Shown: positions 51,390 through 62,393, numbered from the stretch's first letter. The stretch is DNA of 64,000 bases from Bradyrhizobium sp. Tv2a-2 (GCF_000472425.1 NZ_AXAI01000014.1:168-64167); one strand, 5' to 3'. Program-made: numbers and translations. Notes: generated by a model not told the origin, from the sequence alone.

Positions 51390-53171
51390 ATGGACAGAAC
51401 TGCAAGCGAAACGACCATCGAGACATGGGTCGCGGCGTTCGGTGCAGCTCTCGATCGCCACGACATCGACGCCGTACTCGATCTCTTCGAACCGGACGGC
51501 TTCTGGCGTGATCTCGCGGCACTGACCTGGAATGTGTATACGGCCGACGGCCGCGATGCGATCCGCGCCATGCTCTCGGCATGTCTCGAAAGGATCGCGC
51601 CGACCGCCTGGAACATTGACCAGCCCCTTGGTTCCAACAATGGCGTCGATCAGGCCTTGCTGTCCTTTCGAACGCGCACGGCGCGGTGTTCGGCGATCCT
51701 CCGTCTGAGAGGCGGGCGCTGCTGGACGTTGCTGACCGCGGTGTCGGAGCTTATCGGTTTCGAGGAGACGACCCGCGCCCGCCGCACCAGCGGCGCGCCG
51801 CCGCGATACGAACGCGGGCGGCCCGACTGGCGAACGGAGCGGGACCGCCGGACGACCGAACTTGGCTTTGCACAGCAGCCCTATTGTGTGATCGTCGGCG
51901 CCGGGCAAGCAGGTCTCGGGCTCGGGGCGCGCCTCAAGCAGCTTGGCGTGCCGACGCTGATCGTGGATAAGCGCGAACGCCCATCCGATACCTGGCGCGA
52001 ACGCTACGCGACGCTCTCGATGCACTCGCCCGTGTGGTACGACCACATGCCCTATCTGCCCTTCCCCGAGACGTGGCCACGCTTCGCATCCAAGGACCGT
52101 GTGGCGGACTGGCTGGATGCTTATGCGACCATCATGGATCTCGACATCTGGGCCGGCGCAAACTGCGTTGGATCACAATACGACGAGGCGCTTGGCACGT
52201 GGCGGCTATCGATCATCCGCGGCGGACGATCGATCGAGCTGCGGCCGACGCAACTCGTGCTCGCGACTGGCTTCTGGGATGCGCCGTACGTTCCCGACAT
52301 CCCGGGCCGCGATCGCTTCGCGGGCCCACAGCGGCATGTTGCGGACGTGCGTGAGATGGAGCGATGCGATGGGTTGCGAAGCATCGTAATCGGGGCGGGA
52401 ACATCGGCGCACGACATCGCCGCACAGCTCTGGGAGGCCGGCGCCAACGTCACGATGATCCAGCGCAGCCCGACGATCGTGATGCGCATCGACTCGCTGC
52501 TGCCCGCCGTCGAGATCTATGATACCGACACTCCTGCGCCAAAGCCGCCGACCGAGCTCGCCGATCTTCTGGCAGCCTCCATTCCTAGTCGCCTCATGCC
52601 ACAATTCCAGGCTCCCTTCATCGCCGCGATCAAGGCCAAGGATGCGGACTTCTACGAAGGACTGAGCAAGGCCGGCTTCCTGTACGACTTTGGTGCGGAT
52701 GGCGGCGGCTTCTTCACACGAGGGATGCAGGACCCCTCCGGCTTCTACATCGACGTGGGCGCCTCGGAACTTATCATTAATGGCGATGTCGCCGTGCGAA
52801 GCGGCGTCTCGGTCGCCTCGATCTGCGAACGGAGCGTGGTTCTGAGCGACGGGGTTGAACTGCCGGCCGACTTCATCGTCTATGCTACGGGATACCAAAA
52901 GCTGGCCCAGGCTGGGGCGATCCTTTCGAGCGAGATCATCCAGAAACTCGGCCCCATCGGCGGCATTGGCTCCGGGGTGCGCCGCGACCCTGGGCCATGG
53001 ACTGGAGAGACCCGCAACGTATGGAAGCCGACGCGGCAACAGGGCCTTTGGTTTCACAACGGCAATTTTGGTCTGATGCGTTTCTTTTCGCGCATACTGG
53101 CATTGCAGATCAAGGCCCGCCATGCAGGTCTGCCGACGCCGATCTACGGCATAGAGCAATTCCGGTTCTGA
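51390..53171 (+). CDS. FMO-like flavin monooxygenase with N-terminal SnoaL-like domain
   Basis: A 593-aa protein. The first 130 residues (TIETWVAAFGAALDRHDIDAVLDLFEPDGFW) resemble an NTF2/SnoaL-like fold. A long flavin-containing monooxygenase follows, with FAD motif CVIVGAGQAGLGLGARLKQL, the RERYATLSMHSPVWYDHMPY segment, NADPH motif SIVIGAGTSAHDIAAQLWEAGA and YATGY (residues near 495) typical of group B monooxygenases. It probably inserts oxygen into an organic substrate such as a ketone, amine or alkene. The ATG at 51390 follows TTGGAG. It sits in a repeat-rich pocket, suggesting acquisition. The last codons lie within a palindrome that spans the stop codon. Confidence 0.85.
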   Translation: MDRTASETTIETWVAAFGAALDRHDIDAVLDLFEPDGFWRDLAALTWNVYTADGRDAIRAMLSACLERIAPTAWNIDQPLGSNNGVDQALLSFRTRTARCSAILRLRGGRCWTLLTAVSELIGFEETTRARRTSGAPPRYERGRPDWRTERDRRTTELGFAQQPYCVIVGAGQAGLGLGARLKQLGVPTLIVDKRERPSDTWRERYATLSMHSPVWYDHMPYLPFPETWPRFASKDRVADWLDAYATIMDLDIWAGANCVGSQYDEALGTWRLSIIRGGRSIELRPTQLVLATGFWDAPYVPDIPGRDRFAGPQRHVADVREMERCDGLRSIVIGAGTSAHDIAAQLWEAGANVTMIQRSPTIVMRIDSLLPAVEIYDTDTPAPKPPTELADLLAASIPSRLMPQFQAPFIAAIKAKDADFYEGLSKAGFLYDFGADGGGFFTRGMQDPSGFYIDVGASELIINGDVAVRSGVSVASICERSVVLSDGVELPADFIVYATGYQKLAQAGAILSSEIIQKLGPIGGIGSGVRRDPGPWTGETRNVWKPTRQQGLWFHNGNFGLMRFFSRILALQIKARHAGLPTPIYGIEQFRF

Positions 53172-53186
53172 TTGAATCAGAACCGG
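53162..53186. repeat. 25-bp palindrome overlapping the monooxygenase stop codon
   Basis: CCGGTTCTGATT and AATCAGAACCGG pair perfectly around a single central G, a 12-bp stem with no real loop. The TGA stop of the monooxygenase gene lies in the left arm. The following GAGCTCTGGATTCTTGTTTTGAC resembles a Bradyrhizobium dispersed repeat I remember, so the gene may have gained its last codons from a repeat insertion. It could also end transcription. Confidence 0.75.
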
Positions 53187-53384
53187 AGCTCTGGATTCTT
53201 GTTTTGACCCGTTTTCTTCACGAGGCGCCTTTGGAGGAGAACCTCCCACTGCGCCGTCTCCATTTTTCCTGATAGGAGACGAAGCTTTCTTCCAACTCGA
53301 AAGCACATTCCTGCCAAGGCGGGGGCAGTCAGGGATGAGGCCGCCGAGGTGCCATGGGCAAGCCCTCCCTGCCGATCAGTTGAC

Positions 53385-53429
53385 CTGTTACCCATGTCGC
53401 CGGTCCAGTCTGTTGCCCACGTAGCCGGT
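53385..53429. repeat. 20-bp imperfect direct repeat (25-bp period)
   Basis: CTGTTACCCATGTCGCCGGT (53385-53404) recurs as CTGTTGCCCACGTAGCCGGT (53410-53429), matching in 17 of 20 positions. The text resembles the ends of some IS481-like insertion sequences as I recall them. No transposase gene is present. It lies in the 327-bp gap between convergent genes, which otherwise holds the hairpins annotated nearby. Confidence 0.5.
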
Positions 53430-53445
53430 TAGGAGCCCCGACTGC

Positions 53446-53467
53446 ACCTCTCCCTGCCGGGAGAGGT
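53446..53467. terminator. Hairpin between convergent monooxygenase and protease genes
   Basis: ACCTCTCCC and GGGAGAGGT form a perfect 9-bp stem with loop TGCC. It is 31 bp before the protease stop codon and may act as a terminator for both strands. A related hairpin (CTCTCCC, GGGAGAG) lies at 54610-54628. Confidence 0.55.
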
Positions 53468-53498
53468 CGACCGAGCCTGCGGCGAGACTTGCTCAGCG

Positions 53499-54521
53499 CT
53501 AGCGCGCCTCGCGCTTGCGCTCGACCGGATGAATGTCGATCGCCCGCAGCCGGCCTAACCGCAACACGTCCATCGCCAACGTCTTCTCGATGCGGTCGCG
53601 GTCGAGGACGCGGATCAGGTCGTCGACGCCGTTGATGTCGACACCATCGAGCCTGATCACGACGTCGCCGGGCAGAAGCCCCGCCTTCGCTGCCGGGCCG
53701 TCCGGCTCGATCTGCATCAGAAGCGCACCCATCTTGTTCTCGACACCGGCGAGCACCGCGTGACGCCGCGGCACCGGCGCGGTCTGGCCGGAAACGCCGA
53801 TATAGGCCCGCCGGACATAGCCATGACGGATGATCTCCGACAGCACGAATTGCGCGGTGTTGCTCGCGACCGCAAAGCAGATGCCTTGCGTGCCGTTGAT
53901 GATGGCGGTGTTGATGCCGATCACTTCGGCCTGCGACGACACCAGCGGGCCGCCGGAATTGCCGGGGTTGAGCGCGGCATCGGTCTGGATCACATCCTCG
54001 ATGGTGCGGCCCGAAACCGAGCGAATCGAGCGGCCGAGCGCGGACACCACGCCCGCGGTAACCGTCGACTCAAAGCCGAGCGGATTGCCGATCGCGACCA
54101 CGAGCTGGCCGCGGCGCAGCGTCTTGGAATTGCCCAGCGAGGCATAGCGCAGGTCACGAGCGCCGTCGGCGCGCAGCAGCGCGAGATCGGTGTCGGGATC
54201 GACGCCGAGCACATGGGCGTCGGTGTCGAAGCCTTCGATGTCGCGCAGCCTGATCTCCTTGGAGGTGCCGACGACGTGGCTGTTGGTCAGCACAAGCCCG
54301 TCGGGCGAGATCACGATGCCCGAGCCAAGCCCGCCGCGCTCGCGCGCATTGCGAACCTTGGGGCCGGTCTCGACGCGCACCACGGCCGGGCCGACCTGGT
54401 CGGTGACGTCGATGACGGCATTGGAGTAGGCGTCCAGCAGCGCCCGGTCGTTGACCGGCGCCTGCTCTGTGGCTTGCGACGCCGAGGCGTCGACAAATGT
54501 ATCGGTGGTGAAATCCAGCAT
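53499..54521 (-). CDS. HtrA/DegP-type serine protease with PDZ domain
   Basis: A 340-aa protein. The catalytic triad is His82 (LVLTNSHVVG), Asp112 (DPDTDLALLRAD) and Ser189 (LNPGNSGGPLVS). One PDZ domain lies at about 230-325 (EPDGPAAKAGLLPGDVVIRLDG). There is no signal peptide or membrane anchor, unlike DegP, so it may work in the cytoplasm or leave the cell another way. I chose the ATG at 54521, because AAAGGAA precedes it well; the ATG at 54542 has no ribosome site. Length and single PDZ fit the shorter DegS-like HtrA group. Confidence 0.86.
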   Translation of the reverse strand: MLDFTTDTFVDASASQATEQAPVNDRALLDAYSNAVIDVTDQVGPAVVRVETGPKVRNARERGGLGSGIVISPDGLVLTNSHVVGTSKEIRLRDIEGFDTDAHVLGVDPDTDLALLRADGARDLRYASLGNSKTLRRGQLVVAIGNPLGFESTVTAGVVSALGRSIRSVSGRTIEDVIQTDAALNPGNSGGPLVSSQAEVIGINTAIINGTQGICFAVASNTAQFVLSEIIRHGYVRRAYIGVSGQTAPVPRRHAVLAGVENKMGALLMQIEPDGPAAKAGLLPGDVVIRLDGVDINGVDDLIRVLDRDRIEKTLAMDVLRLGRLRAIDIHPVERKREAR

Positions 54522-54609
54522 GGCGAATTCCTTTGAGGCCATGTGAGATGGTCATGAGGCAGCCGATGCGCAAGGCCGCCTGCCCGAGTGGCCAGGGCGC
54601 GAACAACAA

Positions 54610-54628
54610 CTCTCCCGACCAGGGAGAG
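54610..54628. terminator. Hairpin between protease and small-subunit genes
   Basis: CTCTCCC and GGGAGAG form a 7-bp stem with a 5-nt loop. It lies downstream of the dehydrogenase small-subunit gene (minus strand), where a terminator for that operon is expected. The stretch 54522-54746 has no other feature. Confidence 0.45.
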
Positions 54629-54746
54629 GTGAAGCAGGCGGCAACGGCCGGGCTATTCCCCTGCCCCCGTCACGTGTCCGCGCAGCTCCTTCAGCCGAAC
54701 CCGTATCCAGATGCGTAGGGAATTCGGCACCGAAGAGGATGCAGGC

Positions 54747-55217
54747 TCATGGCGCCCTGCGCCACATCGACGGGCGTGCCTTGACCGGATCGAGCAGCGA
54801 CCAGTCGCCCTGCTCCAGCGTGTGGCCCAGCGGAAACGGCGCCCGCGGTTCCAGTTTCAGGGACCGCAGCACACGGTCGTCGCGATAATAGCACTGCAGC
54901 ACGACACGCACGAGCGTCGCGGCTGCCACCCCGCCGCTCTCGCGAAATTCCCGCGCCACCGCCTCGCGCCTTTGCGCATCGAGCGCGGCCAGCGGTTGGC
55001 CCGCGAGCCGCCCGATATGGTCAAGCGCCTCGCGGACGCGCGTGGCGTCGCGGCCGAGTGTTGCGAGAATATCGGCCTGGATCATGGGATCGTCGGCCCC
55101 GGGCACCCTGTACTCGGCGCTTTCCGGAATCATCATCGCGGCGATCGCGCGCAAATCGTCGCGTTGCCCTGGTGTGAGGCCGGTCCCGGTCACTGTATTC
55201 GTATCAACACTGTTCAT
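54747..55217 (-). CDS. Gluconate 2-dehydrogenase subunit 3-like protein
   Basis: A 156-aa alpha-helical protein. LTPGQRDDLRAIAAMMIPES at residues 14-33 matches the start of gluconate-dehydrogenase gamma-subunit-like proteins, which pair with a GMC-type flavoprotein. A Tat or Sec signal is not visible. It lies 7 bp downstream of the GMC oxidoreductase gene and is cotranscribed with it, so it is most likely its small subunit. No cytochrome c subunit gene follows. Confidence 0.72.
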   Translation of the reverse strand: MNSVDTNTVTGTGLTPGQRDDLRAIAAMMIPESAEYRVPGADDPMIQADILATLGRDATRVREALDHIGRLAGQPLAALDAQRREAVAREFRESGGVAAATLVRVVLQCYYRDDRVLRSLKLEPRAPFPLGHTLEQGDWSLLDPVKARPSMWRRAP

Positions 55218-55224
55218 TGTCGCC

Positions 55225-56829
55225 TCAATCGAACAAATTGGCCAGGCGCTGTTTCATCTGATCGGCGACATAGAGCGCGATCGCCTGGATGGTGGAGGTC
55301 GGGTTGACGCCGCCCGAGGTGACGAACACGCTGCCGTCGACGATGAAAAGATTCTTCACATCGTGCGAGCGGCCCCATTCGTTCACCACCGAACGCTCGG
55401 GGTCCGTGCCCATGCGCGCGGTGCCGAGCAGATGCCAGCCGCCATAGGGAATCGGGCTGTTCAGGCAGATGTCGCTCGCCCCGGCCGCGGCCAGGATCTC
55501 CTTGGCGCGCGCGATGCCGTGCTCCATCATCTTCCTCGAGTTCTCCGAGATCGTGTAATCGACCCGCGGCGCCGGAATGCCGTGGCTGTCCCTGAGCACC
55601 GGATCGAGCGTCACACGGTTATGCTCCTCCGGCAGGTCCTCGCAGATCGCCGACAGTGCGAGGCGATGGCCGTTGAGCTTGCGGAAGACGCGATGATGGT
55701 CGGCGCCCCAGGGCAAAATGCCCTTGGCCTCGCTCATCACCGCCTCGAACACCGGCCCCGCGCCGCGGCCGAACTGGATGGCATAACCGCGCACGAAGCC
55801 CCGCGAGAGGTCCGTATCGTAGAACTCCTTGCTCCACAGGCAGGTCGGCGGCGCGCGGTTGCTGTCGGTTTCCTCCTCGACGAAGCCATAGACCTGGGCG
55901 TAAGGGTGAAACATCAGATTCTTGCCGACCAGGCCCGACGAATTGGCAAGCCCGTTCGGGAAGCGGCCAGAGGTGGAGTTGAGCAGAAGCCGCGGCGTGC
56001 CGATGCCGTTGCAGGCGATGATGACGACCTCGGCCGGCTGGAATTGCTCGACGCCGTCCTGGTCGTAATAGACGACGCCGGAGGCCATGCCGTGCTCGTT
56101 GGTCAGGATTTCTCTCACGCGGCAATGCGTGCGCAGCTCGATGCCGGCGCGCAGGGCGTGCGGCCAATAGGTGATGTCGGTCGAGGCTTTCGCACCTTGC
56201 GCGCAGCCCGGCGTGCAATGGCCGAGATTGATACAGCGCGCCCTGCCCTCATAGTCGGTGGTCGCAACCGTCGTATCCGAGGGCCACCAGTGCCAGCCGA
56301 GCTTGTTCATGGCCTTGCCGAACAGCGTGCCGGACTTGCCGAGCGGCAGCGGCGGCATCGGCGGCTCGGTCGGTGGAAAAGCGGGATCGCCTGATAGCCC
56401 CGAGACGCCCATCATGCGGTCGTTCTCGGCAAAGAACGGCTCCAGCATCTCGTAGCTGATCGGCCAGTCGTCGGCGACGCCGTCGAGCGACTTGACGCGG
56501 AAATCGGACGGACTGAGCCGCGGCCAATGCGCCGTGTACATGATGGTCGAGCCGCCGACGCCGTTGAAATTCACCACCTTGATCGGCGAATTGTCGTCAT
56601 TGATCGGATAATCTTCGGCACGCGCGCGGATGTTCGGGCTCGGCGAATAGTCGCCGTAGAAGCGCGCCTCCCAGTCGCGCCCGGTCGAGGGATAGGCGGA
56701 CGGATTCATCCAGCCACCCTGCTCCAGGCAGAGAATGTGCATCTTGGTGTCGGCGAGGCTCCAGGCCACCGCAGCACCGGACGCGCCGGCGCCGATGATC
56801 AGGACGTCGACCGGATCGTTCTTTGGCAT
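55225..56829 (-). CDS. GMC-family FAD oxidoreductase
   Basis: A 534-aa flavoprotein of the glucose-methanol-choline family, closest to gluconate/sorbitol-type membrane dehydrogenases. The FAD loop is VLIIGAGASGAAVAWSLAD near the N-terminus, VNFNGVGGSTIMYTAHWPR is the GMC signature region, RCINLGHCTPGC resembles a cysteine-rich stretch seen in these dehydrogenases, and the active-site pair is His in YGGWHLLGTARMG and Asn in GGVNPTSTIQ. It oxidises a hydroxyl group of a sugar, polyol or alcohol. There is no signal peptide. It is upstream of the small-subunit gene. Confidence 0.85.
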   Translation of the reverse strand: MPKNDPVDVLIIGAGASGAAVAWSLADTKMHILCLEQGGWMNPSAYPSTGRDWEARFYGDYSPSPNIRARAEDYPINDDNSPIKVVNFNGVGGSTIMYTAHWPRLSPSDFRVKSLDGVADDWPISYEMLEPFFAENDRMMGVSGLSGDPAFPPTEPPMPPLPLGKSGTLFGKAMNKLGWHWWPSDTTVATTDYEGRARCINLGHCTPGCAQGAKASTDITYWPHALRAGIELRTHCRVREILTNEHGMASGVVYYDQDGVEQFQPAEVVIIACNGIGTPRLLLNSTSGRFPNGLANSSGLVGKNLMFHPYAQVYGFVEEETDSNRAPPTCLWSKEFYDTDLSRGFVRGYAIQFGRGAGPVFEAVMSEAKGILPWGADHHRVFRKLNGHRLALSAICEDLPEEHNRVTLDPVLRDSHGIPAPRVDYTISENSRKMMEHGIARAKEILAAAGASDICLNSPIPYGGWHLLGTARMGTDPERSVVNEWGRSHDVKNLFIVDGSVFVTSGGVNPTSTIQAIALYVADQMKQRLANLFD

Positions 56830-57056
56830 TTCACCCCCTTGAAGCCGTCGCCGCTATCGATCGGCGATCGGTGCACCGCAACGCGGCGACTGCAGCCGCC
56901 GGTGACAAATCGACGATAGGATCAGTTCGGGGCTGGAGTAAAGCGACTGAAACCGGGGACATCCATGCAGAGCACGGGTGCAAGACGTCAATTTTTGTGA
57001 CAATGCAACTGTGGTAGCTACAACATCCTCGCCCGCAACGCCCCGGTGAATGACGC

Positions 57057-57842
57057 ATGCGACGATCTAACCTGCCTCATCTGCTCTGGTCGGCCTGCGC
57101 CATTGTTCTTGCTTTGTCGCTTGTTGCGATTCCCGGCATCACCAATGCCACGACCATGGTGGTCAGGGACGGCGATACCGTGCAGCTCGGCGATGTCGCC
57201 TATCGCCTCGACGGCGCGGACGCACCGGAATTGGACCAGGTCTGCATCGACGACCATGCCGATCCCTGGGCTTGCGGCCTCGACGCGCGCGAGCAACTGA
57301 CGAAGCTGATCGGCGGCCGGCCCGTCCATTGCGACGATCTGGGTGCGGACAAGACCTTCAAGAACCGCCGTCTCGGCATCTGCCGCGTCGAGGGCGACAC
57401 GACCAGCCTGAACCAGCAGCTAGTGCAGAAGGGCCTTGCGGTGAGCGTCGAGCCGGCGGCAAAACTGCATCTCAAGGACGACGCGGCCGCCGCGAAAGCG
57501 GACAATCGCGGCCTGTGGAAAGGCTGCTTTGCCGCGCCGCAGGATTTCCGCACCGGCAGGAAGGACGGCGCGCTGATGGGCGCATCCTGCCGGGCCGACC
57601 GCGACGCGGAAATTCGCGCAGCGTTGTTTCCGGCGGATCTTTCGATGCCGCCGAAGTGCAGCATCAAGGGCAAGTTCGCGGTTCGCGCCCGCTTTACCGG
57701 CAATACCGGAATCTATTTCCTGCAGGGCTGCAGCAGCTATGCCGGGCTGACGCAGCCGGACCGCTGGTTCTGCTCCGAGGACGACGCCCGCGCAGCCGGC
57801 TTCCGCCGCGCGTTCAACTGCCGGGCCGGCAAGAGCAAGTGA
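57057..57842 (+). CDS. Secreted thermonuclease-like (SNase-fold) protein
   Basis: A 261-aa protein with a signal peptide (about 1-31; LLWSACAIVLALSLVAIPG). The SNase-like domain (about 33-160) has TMVVRDGDTVQLG, RLDGADAPELDQ (the RLxGxDAPE motif) and RLGICRVEGDTTSLNQQLVQKGLA. The C-terminal 100 residues hold several cysteines (PPKCSIKGKFAVRARFTG; RWFCSEDDARAAGF), probably disulfides, and are not a family I know. Nuclease activity is plausible but not certain. It is convergent with cyoD; the stop codons abut. Confidence 0.8.
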   Translation: MRRSNLPHLLWSACAIVLALSLVAIPGITNATTMVVRDGDTVQLGDVAYRLDGADAPELDQVCIDDHADPWACGLDAREQLTKLIGGRPVHCDDLGADKTFKNRRLGICRVEGDTTSLNQQLVQKGLAVSVEPAAKLHLKDDAAAAKADNRGLWKGCFAAPQDFRTGRKDGALMGASCRADRDAEIRAALFPADLSMPPKCSIKGKFAVRARFTGNTGIYFLQGCSSYAGLTQPDRWFCSEDDARAAGFRRAFNCRAGKSK

Positions 57843-58229
57843 TCACCGCTGCATTTGCATGATCTGATCCATCGGCAGCATGTTCTGGTTCAGATTGCTC
57901 ATGATCCATAGCGAGCCGCCGACCACCAGGAATACGATCAGCAAGCCGAAGGCGAGCGCCATCACGTTGTTGGTGTTGTCAGGATCTGTGGTGATATGGA
58001 CGAAGAACACCAGGTGCACGCCCATTTGCGCGATCGCCAGCACGACCAGCGCCACCGGGATCGAGGGCTGCCAGACGAGGTCGGTGCCGGCGATGAAGAA
58101 CGAGGTTACGGTCAGGAGGACCGCGAGCCCGAGGCCGACGACATAACCGAGCACGCGCGGGCCGATGCGGACTTCCTCTTCATCGCCCGGCGCGAGGCCG
58201 GCCGGACCGTGCAGGTCAGACTCGCTCAT
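57843..58229 (-). CDS. cyoD: Cytochrome o ubiquinol oxidase subunit IV
   Basis: A 128-aa membrane protein with three helices (YVVGLGLAVLLTVTSFFIAG, VALVVLAIAQMGVHLVFFVH, VMALAFGLLIVFLVVGGSLW), matching CyoD. It helps assemble the oxidase and has no cofactor. I chose the ATG at 58229, which overlaps the cyoC stop by 4 bp. It is the last gene of cyoABCD. Confidence 0.9.
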   Translation of the reverse strand: MSESDLHGPAGLAPGDEEEVRIGPRVLGYVVGLGLAVLLTVTSFFIAGTDLVWQPSIPVALVVLAIAQMGVHLVFFVHITTDPDNTNNVMALAFGLLIVFLVVGGSLWIMSNLNQNMLPMDQIMQMQR

Positions 58230-58860
58230 GCGGCACTCCCGATCAGATAGACGACGGAGAAGATCGCGACCCAGATGATATCGAGCACATGCCAGAACAG
58301 CGCAAAGCACAACAGGCGGCGCATGATGTCGGCACGAAAGCCCTTGGCAAACACCTGCGCCATCATGGTCAGCAGCCAAAGAACGCCCACCGAAACATGC
58401 GCGCCATGACATCCAACGAGCGTAAAAAATGCCGAGAGAAAGGCACTGCGGGTAGGGCCTGCATCGCGCCCGACGAGACCGGCGAATTCGCGGTATTCCA
58501 GCGCAAGAAAGCCGAGCCCGAGCAGGCCGGTCACCGCCATGCCGATCTGGAACCAGCGCTGATTGCGCACATCGGCGGCAATCATGGCTAGTCCGCAGAC
58601 GAAGCTCGATATCAGGAGAAGCGCGGTTTCCGCCGCGACGCTTCTGAGATCGAAGATCTCGGAGCCCCTCGGCCCTCCCGCAGTCTGCCCCAGCAGCACC
58701 GCGTAGGCCGCGAAGAAGCAGGAGAACAGCACGATGTCGCTGAGCAAGAAGATCCAGAAGCCGTAGCCGGTCACGATCCGCTTCGACGCCGGACCCTCAT
58801 GCGGCCGCCCGCCATGCAACTGATAGGGATCGCCACGTCCATAAGCGAGCGTCGCGTCGG

Positions 58861-58864
<4 letters not shown>
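58226..58864 (-). CDS. cyoC: Cytochrome o ubiquinol oxidase subunit III
   Basis: A 212-aa membrane protein with five helices. FWIFLLSDIVLFSCFFAAYAV and GCHGAHVSVGVLWLL are the usual subunit III segments; the latter matches the TxHGxHV region. It lacks the first two helices of seven-helix COX3, as CyoC does. Its start overlaps the cyoB stop by 4 bp. Confidence 0.92.
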
Positions 58865-60853
<1,989 letters not shown>

Positions 60854-60864
<11 letters not shown>

Positions 60865-61684
60865 TGAGTGCTCCGCCCTTCTTCGCCAGGTTGTCGGTCA
60901 GTTGGGGCCCGGGCCCCGGCGGAATGCGCAGGGTTACAATGTCATTGAACAGCGTGGGATCGTCCAGCCGATAAGTCGGCCTGCCCGTCTCGATCGATTG
61001 CTGCGACAGTTGCTTGTAGCTATCCGCGTTCAGCACATTGTCGCTTTTCGCAGTCGCCTCAACCCATTTGGGAAAGTCGAGCGGCGAAATCACGTGGACG
61101 TCGAACATCATCTCGGGAAAGCCGGCTCCGGAAAAATGCGCCGACAAGCCCTGCAGGCTCCCCTCCTGGTCCGCGCGCAGGTTGAGGCGCGTGACCATGC
61201 CGTTCATGGTGTAGATCATGCTGCCGAGCTGCGGGATGAAGAACACATTCAGCACGCTCGCCGAGGTCAGGTCGAATTGCAGCGGCGCTCCGACCGGCAC
61301 GGTCAGCGCATTGACGGTCGCAACCCGTTGGTCCGGATAGATGAAGAGCCATTTCCAGTCGAGCGAGACGACCTGGATTCGGACCGGGCTTCCCGTGCCT
61401 GCGACGGGTACACGCGGATCGAGCTCGTGCGAGCCGATCCAGGCGACGCCGCCGAGCAGGATGATGGTGAGCGTCGGGATCGACCACACCACGAGTTCGA
61501 GTCGCCCGGAGTGAGCGAAATTGGGAAGATGGAAAGCGCGGGTGTTGGAGGCGCGGAAGTAATAGGCGAAGGCAAAGATCGCGACAATGGTCGGCACCAC
61601 GATCGCCAGCATGATCGCGACGGAATCGATCAATATGGTCTTGTTGGCGGCCGCGATCGGGCCGTGCGGGTCGAGGATGTTCAT
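60854..61684 (-). CDS. cyoA: Cytochrome o ubiquinol oxidase subunit II
   Basis: A 276-aa subunit with two membrane helices (about 20-42 and 65-85), a cupredoxin domain (about 105-225; VSLDWKWLFIYPDQ, FIPQLGSMIYTMNGM) without the CuA ligands, and a COX_ARM-like C-terminus. This shows quinol rather than cytochrome c oxidation. The usual lipobox cysteine is missing; the protein begins MNILDPHGPIAAANKTILI. No in-frame upstream start restores one. It is the first gene of cyoABCD, and the promoter should lie at 61685-61850. Confidence 0.9.
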
Positions 61685-61888
61685 CCAGCGCTCCCCATTC
61701 GCCGAAACCCGGAACGCGCTGGAGGACGAGCGGTTCCAAACTGACGATCGGTATCGACTATAGCGGAACTGCGTGACGCGAGCATTCCAAATTTGCCCGA
61801 CGGCGTCAGCCGCCAGACCGGCAACGAGGATTCCATTGCAAGCTGAGTGACTTACGCATCCTGCACGACCGCGCGCGGCAGATCTGCG

Positions 61889-62143
61889 TTACCGCATCGT
61901 CGAAGCACGGCTCAAGCCTTCCCAGGTCGGATCGGGCTGTGCCGAGAAGCGCGGATTGGCGTGCAGGAAGAACACATTGGCGCCAGATGTCTTGAGCGCG
62001 ATGATCTGCGAGCCGATGGTGGGATCGCCGCGTTCGTAGGACGTCTCCGCAACGATCTGCTGCCTGACGCCGCGCCAAGCCGCGGCCTTGGCGCTTGCCC
62101 GCACCTGGCGCGCAACGCCGGCGATCAGCACGTTGACCTGGGA
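61889..62143 (-). pseudogene. Remnant of a Leu/Ile/Val-type ABC substrate-binding protein gene
   Basis: In one minus-strand frame the text reads VRQQIVAETSYERGDPTIG then SQIIALKTSGANVFFLHANP, which is the middle of HAAT-family binding proteins (compare the family pattern AEESYE-x2-DPTVDSQIVKLK). No start, signal peptide or N- or C-terminal domain remains, and the frame ends 25 residues later. I see no other part of the gene in the surrounding frames. It is a decayed fragment between cyoA and the SDR gene. The rest of the 709-bp gap shows nothing coding. Confidence 0.65.
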
Positions 62144-62393
62144 TCTGGACCAGCTCGGCCGCGTCGGTGCGCCAGAGCCAAATCCTGCTGGAAACGATCC
62201 GCGCGCCAGAACAAGTCCGGGACATCCGCCCGCTCCTGCTGCCGACACGGTTCATCCAGCGACACTTCTGCGCGCCGCCGCCGCGCCGTTCGTAAAGACT
62301 GTCCTGCGCTGCGCTCAGGCCGCCACGCCACGACCGGCCTTCTCGCGCTTGAGCGGCGTTGCTATCGTACCGCAAATAAAAAGGACAAGAGCA

